Program-made: the position numbers and the translations under genes
In this document: positions 18,146-27,961 of the stretch, in pieces
Position numbering within the stretch: position 1 is the stretch's first letter
Layout of the letters: each line of letters starts with the position of its first letter
The notes under the pieces: model-generated
Database searches by the model: none
Seen by the model: the letters and a program-made list of their open reading frames with translations, nothing else
Told to the model about the DNA's origin: nothing
Source: Halanaerobiaceae bacterium ANBcell28
GTDB lineage: Bacteria; Bacillota; Halanaerobiia; Halanaerobiales; DTU029
Reading direction: 5' to 3'
DNA length: 64,000 nt
Assembly: GCA_037623315.1 (NCBI GenBank)
Contig: JBBJJH010000002.1
Coordinates: forward strand, 62,001 to 126,000

Positions 18146-19018
18146 ATGTTTAAAGACCTCTTTGGAAAATCTAAATATGTTACTGTAAAAAAACGAGAAA
18201 AACGCGAAAAGAAGGAAATAAATGCAGATAGTCGACTATGGACTAAGTGTGGTAAATGTAAAGAAATTATCTTTAATAAAAAATTAATTGAAAATTTGAT
18301 GGTTTGCCCTAAGTGCGAACATCATTTTAGAATATCTGCTAAAGATAGATTGGCAATTACTATTGACGAAGCTAGTTTCAAAGAGTTTGCCGCTAATATA
18401 TCTAGTAAGGATCCTCTTCAATTTCCTCAATATGAAGAAAAATTAGCCAGGGCAAAGGTGAAGAGTGGTTTGAATGAGGCAGTTTTAACTGGAGAAGCAA
18501 GTATAAATAGCAATCCAGTAATTATTGGAGTTATGGATTTTAACTTCATGGGTGGCAGTATGGGATCAGTTGTAGGCGAAAAAATAACTCTAGCAATAGA
18601 GAAATCTTTGGAAACACAGAAACCTTTAGTATTAATTACGACAGCTGGAGGAGCCAGGATGCAGGAAGGCTTAATTTCATTAATGCAAATGGCTAAGACT
18701 AGTGCTGCTATAAAAAGATTAAATGATTCAGGAATATTATATATATGTGTAATGACAGATCCAACTTCAGGTGGTGTTACGGCTAGTTTTGCATCATTAG
18801 CAGATATAATATTAGCTGAGAAAGATGCCTTAATTGCTTTTGCTGGATCTAGAGTCATAAAACAAACAATTAGTGCAGATCTTCCTAAAGGCTTTCAAAA
18901 GGCTGAATTTTTACTAGAACACGGAATGGTTGATCGTGTTGTTACGAGACATAATTTAAAAAATGAATTAGGATCTATATTAAATATTCATCAACTCGGG
19001 GTGAGAAATTATGGCTAA
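18146..19018 (+). CDS. accD: Acetyl-CoA carboxylase carboxyltransferase subunit beta
   Basis: A 290-residue carboxyltransferase beta subunit. An N-terminal zinc ribbon uses C35, C38, C54 and C57 (CGKC, then CPKC). The crotonase-like core includes [14 protein letters not shown] and [12 protein letters not shown]. With AccA it transfers carboxyl from carboxybiotin to acetyl-CoA, the first committed step of fatty-acid synthesis, in the cytosol. The gene overlaps accA by eight bases. Biotin carboxyl carrier and biotin carboxylase genes (accB, accC) are not in this window. Confidence 0.96.
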   Translation: MFKDLFGKSKYVTVKKREKREKKEINADSRLWTKCGKCKEIIFNKKLIENLMVCPKCEHHFRISAKDRLAITIDEASFKEFAANISSKDPLQFPQYEEKLARAKVKSGLNEAVLTGEASINSNPVIIGVMDFNFMGGSMGSVVGEKITLAIEKSLETQKPLVLITTAGGARMQEGLISLMQMAKTSAAIKRLNDSGILYICVMTDPTSGGVTASFASLADIILAEKDALIAFAGSRVIKQTISADLPKGFQKAEFLLEHGMVDRVVTRHNLKNELGSILNIHQLGVRNYG

Positions 19019-20015
19019 TAATATACTTGATTTTGAAAAACCTTTAATTGAATTATCTAATAAAATTGAAGAGTTAAAGTCATTTATGGATGATAAAGGA
19101 TTGGATTTAAGTAATGAATTAGCCAGACTTGAAAAACGTGCAGAAAAATTAGAAAAAGAAATATATGAAGAACTTAGTACATCAGAAATATTACAAATAG
19201 CTAGACATGCCAATCGTCCAACAGCTCGAGATTATATAGATTATATTTTTGATGAGTTTATAGAACTTCATGGTGATAGACGATATGGAGACGATAATGC
19301 TATGCTAGGAGGTATTGGAACTATTAATAATATACCTTTTACTTTTCTAGGTCATCAAAAAGGGAAAACAACGAAAGAAAATTTAGAAAGAAATTTTGGT
19401 ATGGCTCATCCAGAAGGCTATAGAAAAGCATTAAGATTAATGAAACAGGCCGAGAAATTTAATCGTCCTATTTTATCTTTAATTAATACACCTGGTGCTT
19501 ATCCAGGAATAGGAGCTGAAGAAAGAGGTCAGGCTGAGGCTATTGCTAGAAACTTAATGGAAATGTCTACTCTTACAGTACCTATTATTGTTGTAGTAGT
19601 TGGTGAAGGTGGTAGTGGTGGAGCATTAGGTATTGGTTTAGGAGATAGAATTTTGATGATGGAATATAGTTATTATTCTGTTTGTACACCAGAAGCTTGT
19701 GCATCAATTCTTTGGAAGGATTCCGAAAAATCTAAAGAAGCCGCTAAAGCCTTAAATATAACAGCTAAAGATTTGAAAGAACTTGCTTTAATTGATAAAA
19801 TTATTAAAGAACCAATTGGTGGTGCCCATAAAGATCCAGAAAAAGCATCCTTGATTCTTAGGAATGCTGTCCTGGAGAATTTGAAAGAGTTAAATAAAAT
19901 GAATAAAAGTGAATTAATTGAAAAAAGATATAATAAATATAGAAGAATAGGTGAATTTTTTTCAAATGAAACATTCACTGGAGTAAGTGATGGGTTAAAG
20001 GAGGAAGCAGAATGA
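19011..20015 (+). CDS. accA: Acetyl-CoA carboxylase carboxyltransferase subunit alpha
   Basis: The 334-residue alpha subunit starts with the helical [18 protein letters not shown]. It contains [18 protein letters not shown], the acyl-CoA loop region [20 protein letters not shown] and the glycine-rich [13 protein letters not shown] that forms the oxyanion hole. It pairs with AccD encoded just upstream; the eight-base overlap suggests coupled, stoichiometric synthesis. Its stop overlaps the pfkA start by four bases, so fatty-acid synthesis and glycolysis genes share a transcript. Confidence 0.96.
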   Translation: MANNILDFEKPLIELSNKIEELKSFMDDKGLDLSNELARLEKRAEKLEKEIYEELSTSEILQIARHANRPTARDYIDYIFDEFIELHGDRRYGDDNAMLGGIGTINNIPFTFLGHQKGKTTKENLERNFGMAHPEGYRKALRLMKQAEKFNRPILSLINTPGAYPGIGAEERGQAEAIARNLMEMSTLTVPIIVVVVGEGGSGGALGIGLGDRILMMEYSYYSVCTPEACASILWKDSEKSKEAAKALNITAKDLKELALIDKIIKEPIGGAHKDPEKASLILRNAVLENLKELNKMNKSELIEKRYNKYRRIGEFFSNETFTGVSDGLKEEAE

Positions 20016-21010
20016 ATAAAATTGCTGTCTTAACAAGTGGTGGCGACGCCCCTGGTATGAATGCTGCTATCAGGGCAGTCGTTCGTACAGCAATATATAA
20101 TAAATTAGAAGTACTAGGTGTTTCTCGCGGCTATGCTGGCTTAATTGAGGGTGACTTTATAGAGATGCAATCAAATACTGTGAGTGACATCATGCAAAAA
20201 GGTGGTACTTATTTACTTTCAGCTCGCTGTGAAGAGTTTAGAACTCCTGAAGGAAGAAAAACAGCTTATGAACAACTAAAAAAAGCAGGGGTAGATGCAC
20301 TGGTAGTTATTGGTGGTGACGGTTCTTTATCTGGTGCTAATTCATTGTATAAAGAGTGTAATGTCCCTTTTGTTGGTGTACCAGGAACTATTGATAATGA
20401 TCTTGCAGGTACTGACTATACAATTGGTTTTGATACAGCAATGAACACAATCGTTGATGCAATTAATAAAGTTAGAGATACAGCTACTTCTCATGAAAGA
20501 ACTTTTGTTATTGAAACCATGGGTAGGACAACCGGTTTTTTAACTGTTATGGCTGGTTTAGCTGGTGGAGCAGATATTTTATTAATTCCTGAAGAAAATA
20601 CAGATATTCATGATATTTGTGATAAATTAAAAGAACGCCATAATAAAGGTAGATTACATAATTTGCTTTTAGTTGCTGAGGGATATGGTGGAGACTTTAA
20701 AACAAATAGAGATATTAATGAAAGTAAAGCCTTTTCAATTGCCAGAACTATTAATGAAAAAACTGGTCAGGAGACTAGAGTAATCATTTTAGGTCACTTA
20801 CAAAGAGGTGGTTCTCCAACAGTTATGGATCGTATTTTAGCAAGCAGGTTGGGTGCTAGAGCTGTAGAATTATTGATAGAGGGACAATACTGTAAAATGG
20901 TTGGTTTAAAGGGAAATAAGATAGTACATAATAACATAGAAGATATAATTAACAAGAAAAAAGAAATTGATATAGAACTATATAAATTGAATAAAATTCT
21001 TTCAATTTAA
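20012..21010 (+). CDS. pfkA: ATP-dependent 6-phosphofructokinase
   Basis: A 332-residue PfkA. It phosphorylates fructose 6-phosphate to the 1,6-bisphosphate. Motifs: TSGGDAPGMNAAIRAVV at the N-terminus, GGDGSLSG with G104, and PGTIDND with G125, followed by GTDYTIGFDTA. Glycines at these two positions mark the ATP-dependent rather than the pyrophosphate-dependent class. The ATG overlaps the accA stop (ATGA), with GGAGG upstream. It is followed by pyk 16 bases later, the common Firmicute arrangement. Confidence 0.96.
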   Translation: MNKIAVLTSGGDAPGMNAAIRAVVRTAIYNKLEVLGVSRGYAGLIEGDFIEMQSNTVSDIMQKGGTYLLSARCEEFRTPEGRKTAYEQLKKAGVDALVVIGGDGSLSGANSLYKECNVPFVGVPGTIDNDLAGTDYTIGFDTAMNTIVDAINKVRDTATSHERTFVIETMGRTTGFLTVMAGLAGGADILLIPEENTDIHDICDKLKERHNKGRLHNLLLVAEGYGGDFKTNRDINESKAFSIARTINEKTGQETRVIILGHLQRGGSPTVMDRILASRLGARAVELLIEGQYCKMVGLKGNKIVHNNIEDIINKKKEIDIELYKLNKILSI

Positions 21011-21026
21011 TTTTGGGGGTATTTGA

Positions 21027-22454
21027 ATGAGAAAAACCAAAATAGTAGGTACGCTCGGACCAGCTAGTAATGATAAAAATACAATTAAAAGTCTTGTTGA
21101 AGCGGGACTAGATGTAGTTAGGCTTAATCTTTCTCATGGAAACTATAAAGATCATGGTAATTTAATAGACCTAGTTCGTGAAGTAGAAGATGATATTGGT
21201 AAAACGGTAGGTATTATGTTAGATACAAAAGGACCAGAAGTTCGTATTGGACCATTAGAAAATGATAATGTGAACCTTAATAAAGATGATGAGATTTGCT
21301 TTACTACAGAAGAGATTATTGGAACAAAAGATAAAGTCTCTATTTCCTACAAAAATATATGTGAAGATATTGAAGAAGGATCTAAAATATTAGTTGATGA
21401 TGGTCTCATTGAATTAAAAGTGATAGAGGTAACAGAGAAAGAGTTTAAGTGTAAGGTTATTAATGGTGGTATCTTAGGATCTAGAAAAGGTGTAAATATA
21501 CCTGGCATTTCCTTAAATTTACCAGTCTTAACCGAAAGTGATATGGAATACATAAAATTTGGTATTGATATGGATATTAACTTTATTGCAGCTTCTTTCA
21601 TCCGTAAAGCACAAGATGTTATAAAAATAAGAAATTTTCTAGAAAAAGAAGGAGCTGAAGGGATCTATATTATAGCTAAAGTAGAAAATCAAGAAGGCGT
21701 AGATAATATAGATGAGATTATAAAAGTCGCTGATGGAATTATGATTGCTCGCGGAGATTTAGGTGTAGAAATTCCACCAGAACAGGTACCAGTTATCCAA
21801 AAGCGATTAATTAGAAAATGTAACGAAGCAGCTAAACCGGTAATTACTGCTACACAAATGTTAGATTCAATGATTCGTAATCCTAGACCAACTAGAGCTG
21901 AGGCATCTGATGTTGCTAATGCAATTATAGACGGAACAGATGCAATTATGTTATCAGGGGAATCTGCTGTAGGTAAGTTTCCTTTAGAATCTGTAATAAC
22001 CATGGATAATATTGCTCTTGAGATTGAAAATTCTTCTTTTTATCAAGAGTTGATATATAAGTCTATGAAAAAATATAAATGTCAATCTACTACTGTAACA
22101 GAAGCGATTAGCTTTTCCAGTTGTGAGGTTGCCTTTGATATCAAATCAAAGTGTATTATTTGTGTAACTACTTCTGGTACCACTGCAAGAATGGTATCTA
22201 AATATAGACCAAACACTGAAATTATAGCCGTAACTAATGATAAGTTTGTTAAACATTTTCTTACAATTTGCTGGGGTGTTTACCCATTGCAGTGTTTTGC
22301 TAAAATAACTAATACTGATGAAATGATAGATAGTTCTATCTCAACAGTTAAAAATTATGGATTACTTGAGAAAGAAGATATTGTGGTTGTAACTGCTGGT
22401 TTACCAGTAAGTATGTCAGGAAAAACTAATTTTATAGAAGTTTTAGAAGTTTAA
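21027..22454 (+). CDS. pyk: Pyruvate kinase
   Basis: The 475-residue enzyme converts PEP and ADP to pyruvate and ATP. It shows the N-terminal KIVGTLGPAS, the DTKGPEVR loop, the active-site IIAKVENQEGV and MIARGDLGVEIP, and TATQMLDSM. It ends after the C-terminal allosteric domain and lacks the extra PEP-utiliser domain present in Bacillus Pyk. It is the last gene of the accD-accA-pfkA-pyk run, and the opposing PEP-forming enzyme ppdK follows after 400 bases. GGGGG precedes the ATG. Confidence 0.96.
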   Translation: MRKTKIVGTLGPASNDKNTIKSLVEAGLDVVRLNLSHGNYKDHGNLIDLVREVEDDIGKTVGIMLDTKGPEVRIGPLENDNVNLNKDDEICFTTEEIIGTKDKVSISYKNICEDIEEGSKILVDDGLIELKVIEVTEKEFKCKVINGGILGSRKGVNIPGISLNLPVLTESDMEYIKFGIDMDINFIAASFIRKAQDVIKIRNFLEKEGAEGIYIIAKVENQEGVDNIDEIIKVADGIMIARGDLGVEIPPEQVPVIQKRLIRKCNEAAKPVITATQMLDSMIRNPRPTRAEASDVANAIIDGTDAIMLSGESAVGKFPLESVITMDNIALEIENSSFYQELIYKSMKKYKCQSTTVTEAISFSSCEVAFDIKSKCIICVTTSGTTARMVSKYRPNTEIIAVTNDKFVKHFLTICWGVYPLQCFAKITNTDEMIDSSISTVKNYGLLEKEDIVVVTAGLPVSMSGKTNFIEVLEV

Positions 22455-22855
22455 TTTTATAAAAATAAGAACTAAACTTTGATATTTTTTAAATTTATTT
22501 AAATTAAAAAAAGGATTTTTAGTTATTATGTTGAATAAGTAAAATGGTCATTAAACCAATAATTGATTACATATTATTTAAATATTTCATTAATATTTAC
22601 TTGTATTAATACATAAGATAAGTAAATATTCTATTGTATTTTATTTAATCCGTTTTACAATTTAATTTGCTTGATGTTGGAATTTATTCATTTTAAACAT
22701 AGTGAATAGTTTCCTTTACATTAATATATAAGAAACGAGTCCTTAAACTAAATATCTCAATAAGGTAAGTTTCTTTATGTCAAAAATTATCTACATATCT
22801 ATGGATAGTTTTTAGGCATTATAAGGTATATAATCAAATAAGGAGGTATTGTTTA
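22455..22855. other. 400-base intergenic region with two hairpins
   Basis: Very AT-rich and without a credible gene. AATATTTACTT (22592-22602) pairs perfectly with AAGTAAATATT (22620-22630), possibly ending the pyk transcript. A second stem (22782-22793 with 22802-22813, two G-U pairs, ending in T5) lies about 40 bases before the ppdK start, where it could act as an attenuator or terminator. No consensus promoter stood out. Confidence 0.55.
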
Positions 22856-25522
22856 ATGTCACAAGAAAAATTAGTTTATTTTTTTGGTGGAGGAGAAGCT
22901 GAAGGTAGAACCGAGATGAAAAATCTTCTTGGTGGTAAAGGTGCTAACTTAGCTGAAATGACTAGTCTAGGGGTAAATGTACCTGCTGGATTTACAATTA
23001 CAACTGAGGTATGTACACTTTATTACGAGAATGACAGAAATTATCCTGAAGACTTGGATGCTCAAGTAGATGAAGCTATGAATAAGGTAGAAAAGGCTAT
23101 GGGTAAAAAGTTTGGAGATACTGATGATCCGTTGCTTTTATCTATTCGTTCTGGTGCTCGTATTTCTATGCCTGGTATGATGGATACTGTTTTGAACTTA
23201 GGTCTTAATGATGAAACAGTACAGGGTATGATTAAGAAAAGTGATAGTGAGCGTTTTGCTTACGATTCATACCGTAGATTTGTACAAATGTATGGAAATG
23301 TTGTTAAAGGAATTGATGGTGCTGATTTTGAGCATATTCTTGAAAAGAAAAAAGAGGACTTAGGTGTTGAATTTGATACTGAAATTCCAGCAGAGTCTTT
23401 GAAAGAATTAGTTGCAGAATTTAAAGCACATGTAGAAAAAGAAACAGGTGAAGTATTCCCTGAAGATCCTAAAGAACAATTATGGGGAGCAATAACTGCT
23501 GTATTTGACTCCTGGGATAACCCAAGAGCTATTGCTTATAGGAAGCTAAATGATATTGCTGACCACTGGGGTACTGCTGTTAATGTTCAGGCCATGGTTT
23601 ATGGTAACATGGGTGAAGAATGCGGTACAGGTGTTGCCTTTACACGTAACCCTTCAACTGGAGAAAACAAGTATTATGGTGAATACTTGAAAAATGCTCA
23701 GGGTGAAGATGTTGTGTCTGGTGTTAGAACTCCTAAGCAAATTTCTGAACTTGAAAAAGATAACCCAAAAGTTTATAAAGAACTTACAGGTATTTTTGAT
23801 AAATTAGAAAAACATTATTCAGATGTACAGGATGTAGAGTTTACTTTTGAGGGTGATGAGCTATACATGTTGCAGACACGTACAGGTAAGAGAACTGCTC
23901 GTGCTGCTGTGAAAATAGCTGTTGATATGGTAGCTGAAGGTTTAATTGATGAGAAAACTGCTGTAAGCAGAGTTGAACCTAATAAATTAGATGAACTATT
24001 GCATAAAGGTATTGACCCTGAAGCTGATGCAACTGTATTAGCACAAGGATTAGACGCATCTCCGGGTGCTGCAACAGGAAAAGTTGTTTTTGATTCTGAT
24101 GAAGCTGCTGAAATGGGTGAAAATGGAGAAGACGTAATTCTTGTAAGAACTGAAACATCTCCTGAAGATATCCATGGTATGGCTGCTGCCCAGGGTGTAT
24201 TAACATCTCGTGGTGGTATGACTAGTCATGCGGCTGTAGTTGCTCGTGGTATGGGTAAACCAGCTGTTGCAGGTTGTGAAGATATCAAAGTAGATTTTGC
24301 TACAGAAACTTTTAAAACTGCTGATGGTACTACAGTTGCAAAAGGTGACTTTATCACAATTGATGGTGGAGATGGAAAAGTTTATCTAGGTAAAGTAGAT
24401 ACTATTGATCCTGAGATAGATGAAAACTTTGAAAAAATTATGGAATGGGCAGATGGAATTAGATCTCTTGATGTTAGAACAAACGCTGATACTCCAGAAG
24501 ATGCGAAAAAAGCTATTGAGTTTGGAGCACAAGGTATTGGTCTTACACGTACAGAGCATATGTTCTTTGATGAAGATCGTCTTCCAATAGTACAGGAAAT
24601 GATTTTAGCTGATAATTTAGAAGCTAGACAAGCTGCTCTTGATAAATTAATGCCTATGCAAAAAGCTGACTTCAAAGGTATCTTTGAAGCAATGGGCGAA
24701 CGTCCTGTAACTATTAGATTACTGGATCCACCACTTCATGAGTTCTTACCAGATTATAATGAATTGTTAGTAGAAGTAACTAAGTTAAAAGCTACTGCTG
24801 GTAATGAACAAGAAATTGCTGAAAAAGAAGAGTTGTTAGCTACAATGGATCAACTTCATGAAATGAACCCAATGCTTGGACATCGTGGATGTCGTTTGGG
24901 TATGACCTATCCTGAAATTTATGAAATGCAAGTTAGGGCTATTTTCGAAGCTGCTACTGAATTAGTAAAAGATGGAGTTAGTGTGCATCCTGAAGTTATG
25001 ATTCCTCTTATTTCACATATTAATGAATTAAAAGAGATGAAAAAAGTTGCAGTTGCAGCAGCAGATGAAATTATTGCTGAAGCTAACGTAGACCTTGATT
25101 ATACTGTAGGAACAATGATTGAGCTTCCTAGAGCTGCTCTTACTGCAGATCAAGTTGCTGAAGAAGCAGAATTCTTCTCTTTTGGTACAAATGACTTAAC
25201 TCAAACTACATTTGGATTTAGTCGTGATGATGCTGAAGGTAAATTTTTAGCTCATTACCTAAAAGATAATGTACTTGAGAAAAATCCTTTCCAGGTATTG
25301 GATCAAGAAGGTGTAGGACAATTAGTTAAGATTGGTGTAGAAAAAGGACGTTCAACAAATGCTAACTTAAAAGTAGGTATTTGTGGAGAGCATGGTGGAG
25401 AGCCTGCTTCTGTTAAGTTCTGTCATAACATTGGTCTAAACTATGTTTCTTGTTCACCATTCCGTGTACCAATTGCTAGATTAGCTGCAGCTCATGCAGA
25501 ACTTGAAAATCCACGTAAATAG
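22856..25522 (+). CDS. ppdK: Pyruvate, phosphate dikinase
   Basis: An 888-residue PPDK that interconverts pyruvate, ATP and Pi with PEP, AMP and PPi. The N-terminal nucleotide-binding domain has LGGKGANLAEM. The swivelling phosphohistidine domain has GGMTSHAAVVARGMGKPAV with H458. The C-terminal PEP/pyruvate barrel has the catalytic cysteine C843 in GICGEHGGEP. Full family length and all motifs are intact. In anaerobes it runs in glycolysis or gluconeogenesis depending on pyrophosphate supply. GGAGG lies upstream. Codon use favours fewer rare codons than its neighbours, consistent with high expression. A strong terminator follows. Confidence 0.97.
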   Translation: MSQEKLVYFFGGGEAEGRTEMKNLLGGKGANLAEMTSLGVNVPAGFTITTEVCTLYYENDRNYPEDLDAQVDEAMNKVEKAMGKKFGDTDDPLLLSIRSGARISMPGMMDTVLNLGLNDETVQGMIKKSDSERFAYDSYRRFVQMYGNVVKGIDGADFEHILEKKKEDLGVEFDTEIPAESLKELVAEFKAHVEKETGEVFPEDPKEQLWGAITAVFDSWDNPRAIAYRKLNDIADHWGTAVNVQAMVYGNMGEECGTGVAFTRNPSTGENKYYGEYLKNAQGEDVVSGVRTPKQISELEKDNPKVYKELTGIFDKLEKHYSDVQDVEFTFEGDELYMLQTRTGKRTARAAVKIAVDMVAEGLIDEKTAVSRVEPNKLDELLHKGIDPEADATVLAQGLDASPGAATGKVVFDSDEAAEMGENGEDVILVRTETSPEDIHGMAAAQGVLTSRGGMTSHAAVVARGMGKPAVAGCEDIKVDFATETFKTADGTTVAKGDFITIDGGDGKVYLGKVDTIDPEIDENFEKIMEWADGIRSLDVRTNADTPEDAKKAIEFGAQGIGLTRTEHMFFDEDRLPIVQEMILADNLEARQAALDKLMPMQKADFKGIFEAMGERPVTIRLLDPPLHEFLPDYNELLVEVTKLKATAGNEQEIAEKEELLATMDQLHEMNPMLGHRGCRLGMTYPEIYEMQVRAIFEAATELVKDGVSVHPEVMIPLISHINELKEMKKVAVAAADEIIAEANVDLDYTVGTMIELPRAALTADQVAEEAEFFSFGTNDLTQTTFGFSRDDAEGKFLAHYLKDNVLEKNPFQVLDQEGVGQLVKIGVEKGRSTNANLKVGICGEHGGEPASVKFCHNIGLNYVSCSPFRVPIARLAAAHAELENPRK

Positions 25523-25570
25523 TTAGTGGAATTCAGTTTGAGAATTAAATAAGAAATAATTAATAAATAA

Positions 25571-25605
25571 AAGACTCATTTCCTTATGGAAATGAGTCTT
25601 TTTTG
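25571..25605. terminator. Bidirectional terminator between ppdK and haemerythrin
   Basis: AAGACTCATTTCC (25571-25583) pairs perfectly with GGAAATGAGTCTT (25588-25600) around a four-base loop, followed by TTTT on the plus strand and by a TTTTATT run on the minus strand. Confidence 0.93.
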
Positions 25606-25629
25606 AGTTAAATTTAGTAATTCGCATTT

Positions 25630-26037
25630 TTAATTTTCATTGAAGATAGGTATATATTTATGGTCGATTTTAAGAATGTGATTACTAATCCATGATGCAA
25701 GAAAATCAAGTATCTCTAAAGTGTAACCCTTTTGATTAAGATCAATTTTTTCAAGATCAATATCTTCAATCTTTTTTATAAATATTTTATGCTGAAAACT
25801 GTGACTTGCCAGATCTATAAAATTACGTTCAGCCATCATTTTTTCTTCAAAGTCAAAATGATGTACAGTATATTCGTGTAATTTTTTTATCAATCGTTTT
25901 ATTTCATCATATTGATCTAATCCTTCTGAGGTGTTTTCTAAAACGCTAACTAATTCCCTACCAATGCTTAATAATTGTTTATGTTGTTCATCAATTTCTT
26001 TAACTCCTACTGAATATCTTTCTTTCCAATCAAACAT
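25630..26037 (-). CDS. Bacteriohaemerythrin
   Basis: The 135-residue four-helix protein has the full di-iron ligand set: H19 (IDEQHKQL), H60 with E64 (HFDFEE), H79 and H83 (HSFQHK), then H120 and D125 (HILKIDH). Such proteins bind O2 reversibly. In anaerobes they are thought to scavenge or deliver oxygen, protecting oxygen-labile Fe-S enzymes. It is a single-domain cytosolic form with no sensor or methyl-accepting domain. The ATG at the 26037 end has AAGGAGTG upstream. Its regulation is unknown. Confidence 0.93.
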   Translation of the reverse strand: MFDWKERYSVGVKEIDEQHKQLLSIGRELVSVLENTSEGLDQYDEIKRLIKKLHEYTVHHFDFEEKMMAERNFIDLASHSFQHKIFIKKIEDIDLEKIDLNQKGYTLEILDFLASWISNHILKIDHKYIPIFNEN

Positions 26038-26170
26038 TAAATCACTCCTTTAATTTATATTGAGAAGCCATATGTATTTACTTTGTTTTATATAGTTATT
26101 ATAACATATAAGACTTTTTTCTACAATTTTTTCACTTTTCTTTTAAAATAAATTTTTAAAAAGGTTAAAA

Positions 26171-26212
26171 AAACCTCAAGTTAAGCTAAAATCAGCTTAT
26201 TTCTTGAGGTTT
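26171..26212 (-). terminator. Terminator after the Gfo/Idh/MocA gene
   Basis: AAACCTCAAG (26171-26180) pairs with CTTGAGGTTT (26203-26212), with an inner AAGCT/AGCTT stem. On the minus strand it is followed by TTTTTAACC. Confidence 0.85.
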
Positions 26213-26228
26213 ATTATACATATTTTTA

Positions 26229-27293
26229 TTATATTTTGAGTGGTTCATTTCTGTATAAAAAGGCGTTTTCTGTATCTACTTCAATAGATTTGTTTGTTTC
26301 AATTGACTTTAATATATCAAAGATCATTTTGACATCACCATATTCTACTTCAGGAGTGACTGCGATTTCTTCTTTGCCTATCATAGCGTTATAGAAGTTT
26401 AACAACTCGTTATAATAACCACGTTTAGGTGTATAGGGTATTTGTTCGCAGCTATTATCATAGTACGATACGTTTATTATGCCTGCCCGTTTTTCTTCTA
26501 AATATATTTCTCCTTTGTTTCCCATTATACGTAAACCTATTAAAGGACTTTGTGTTTCTTTGCCATCGGTATAATATGAATAATGACCAATTATACCATT
26601 TTGGAATTTAATTTGACTGTTAATAATTCTATAAGGGCAAAAATCTTCCTTTTGTGGTCTTCCCATAGCATATACTTTATCAACAGCACCAAAGATATGT
26701 CTTAATCCGGCTATATCGTGTAGAGCTGCATCCAAGAATGCTCCTCCCTTAAAATCGGGATGCTGTCTCCACTCTGTTGCAGCGTAGGTATCTTTCTTCA
26801 TTTCTTCTTCAAAATTCACAAATTTATTAAAGATAAAATAAGCGACATCATCTATTTTACCTTGATTAATGACGTCTCTTATCATATTAATCTCTTCATT
26901 GTAACGGTAATTTTCGGCGACCATTATGTTAACAGGGTGTTTTTTGTGTAATTCTAGTAGTTTACGTGCTCCTTTCATGGAAGCAGCTAAGGGTTTTTCT
27001 GCAATTAGATTAATATTAGCTTCTACAACTGCAGCAGCTGCTTCATAATTTTCTGATATTGGAACCAGCACATCAACAGCATCTAAGTCATCCCTTTTTA
27101 ACATTTCTTGATAATCATCATAGACATTATCGAGTTCGAGATTAATACTTTTTGCAAAATTAATGGCGTCTTCTTTACTTCTATTACAAAGTGCTACAAC
27201 TTTAAACTTGTCTCCCAGCTCTTGAATTGCAGGCCAGTGCAGTCTTTCCCAGGCCATACCAGTACCTATAACTCCTAATCGTATTTGTTTCAT
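26229..27293 (-). CDS. Gfo/Idh/MocA-family NAD(P)-dependent oxidoreductase
   Basis: A 354-residue sugar or polyol dehydrogenase-type protein. The Rossmann start is LGVIGTGMAWERLHWP (GxGxxx around residues 7-13) and the catalytic AEKPLA has K100. The C-terminal alpha/beta domain follows. The substrate class cannot be fixed: the family includes glucose-fructose oxidoreductases, inositol dehydrogenases and dihydrodiol dehydrogenase-like enzymes. It is monocistronic on the minus strand with GGGGG before its ATG, and has no sugar genes beside it. Confidence 0.88.
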   Translation of the reverse strand: MKQIRLGVIGTGMAWERLHWPAIQELGDKFKVVALCNRSKEDAINFAKSINLELDNVYDDYQEMLKRDDLDAVDVLVPISENYEAAAAVVEANINLIAEKPLAASMKGARKLLELHKKHPVNIMVAENYRYNEEINMIRDVINQGKIDDVAYFIFNKFVNFEEEMKKDTYAATEWRQHPDFKGGAFLDAALHDIAGLRHIFGAVDKVYAMGRPQKEDFCPYRIINSQIKFQNGIIGHYSYYTDGKETQSPLIGLRIMGNKGEIYLEEKRAGIINVSYYDNSCEQIPYTPKRGYYNELLNFYNAMIGKEEIAVTPEVEYGDVKMIFDILKSIETNKSIEVDTENAFLYRNEPLKI

Positions 27294-27961
27294 TATAAAA
27301 CCCCCTTTATTACTAGTATTATATAGAGGAGATTAAACTATAAGTGGTAGTTTTTGACTAAAGACTTAAAAGACAATAAGATAATTTAATATTTCTCAGA
27401 AAAAAGCCTTTAGGAAGGATTATGGATATGAGCAGGAAAGATGAGAATATTATTTTGAAAATCTAAAAAATATAAGTGAATTTATTTACTATTCTCTTAA
27501 ATAAATTTTTTTTTCTTTTATATAAATATTTTCAAATTATAATTTGGTATTTTTAAGAAAGTACTTTTGTCCTCAATAAATATGACTATTTTATTTTTAA
27601 ATCATAATTTAATGTTTTACTATAGCCTATATAACAATGTTTTAAGGACTAGGACATATTTATGCGCCTTTGATTATTCGTTTTATTCAAAATAATAATA
27701 ATTTTCACAATACAAGAGAAAAGAGTCATAGCTTAGCATTTTTTCACCCAAACAAGCAAAAAAATGGTAAAAAACCAGAAAATAGCTATGTGAAAAAAAT
27801 ATCTAAATTTTATCTGGAGATAGCTTTACCTTGACTTACAATTCATGATTTGATAAAATCAGATTTAAAATGAATATCCAAAAAAGTAGATATACTTTGT
27901 GCAAGTGAGAATTTGCACTTATATAAGTTTTCTTTGTGAATAAATTCTGGAGGTGAATATA
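27294..27961. other. 668-base intergenic region upstream of the rnf-like operon
   Basis: The region is AT-rich, with no frame that looks coding on either strand. It contains the promoter described at 27831-27859. A small leader stem (GTGCAA with TTGCAC, about 27899-27918) lies between promoter and rnfC. Nothing else was identified; the size of the leader leaves room for additional regulation. Confidence 0.5.
27831..27859 (+). promoter_or_regulatory. SigA-type promoter for the rnf-like operon
   Basis: TTGACT at 27831-27836, a 17-base spacer, and TAAAAT at 27854-27859 make a good housekeeping promoter about 100 bases before the rnfC start. Confidence 0.75.

Noticed and set aside
18427-18858. 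Minus-strand open frame of over 140 codons opposite accD
   Set aside because: Shadow of accD codon usage, with no ribosome binding site or recognisable protein.
27294-27830. Possible short coding region in the long leader of the rnf-like operon
   Set aside because: Frames on both strands are broken by stops within 15-60 codons and have no ribosome binding sites.
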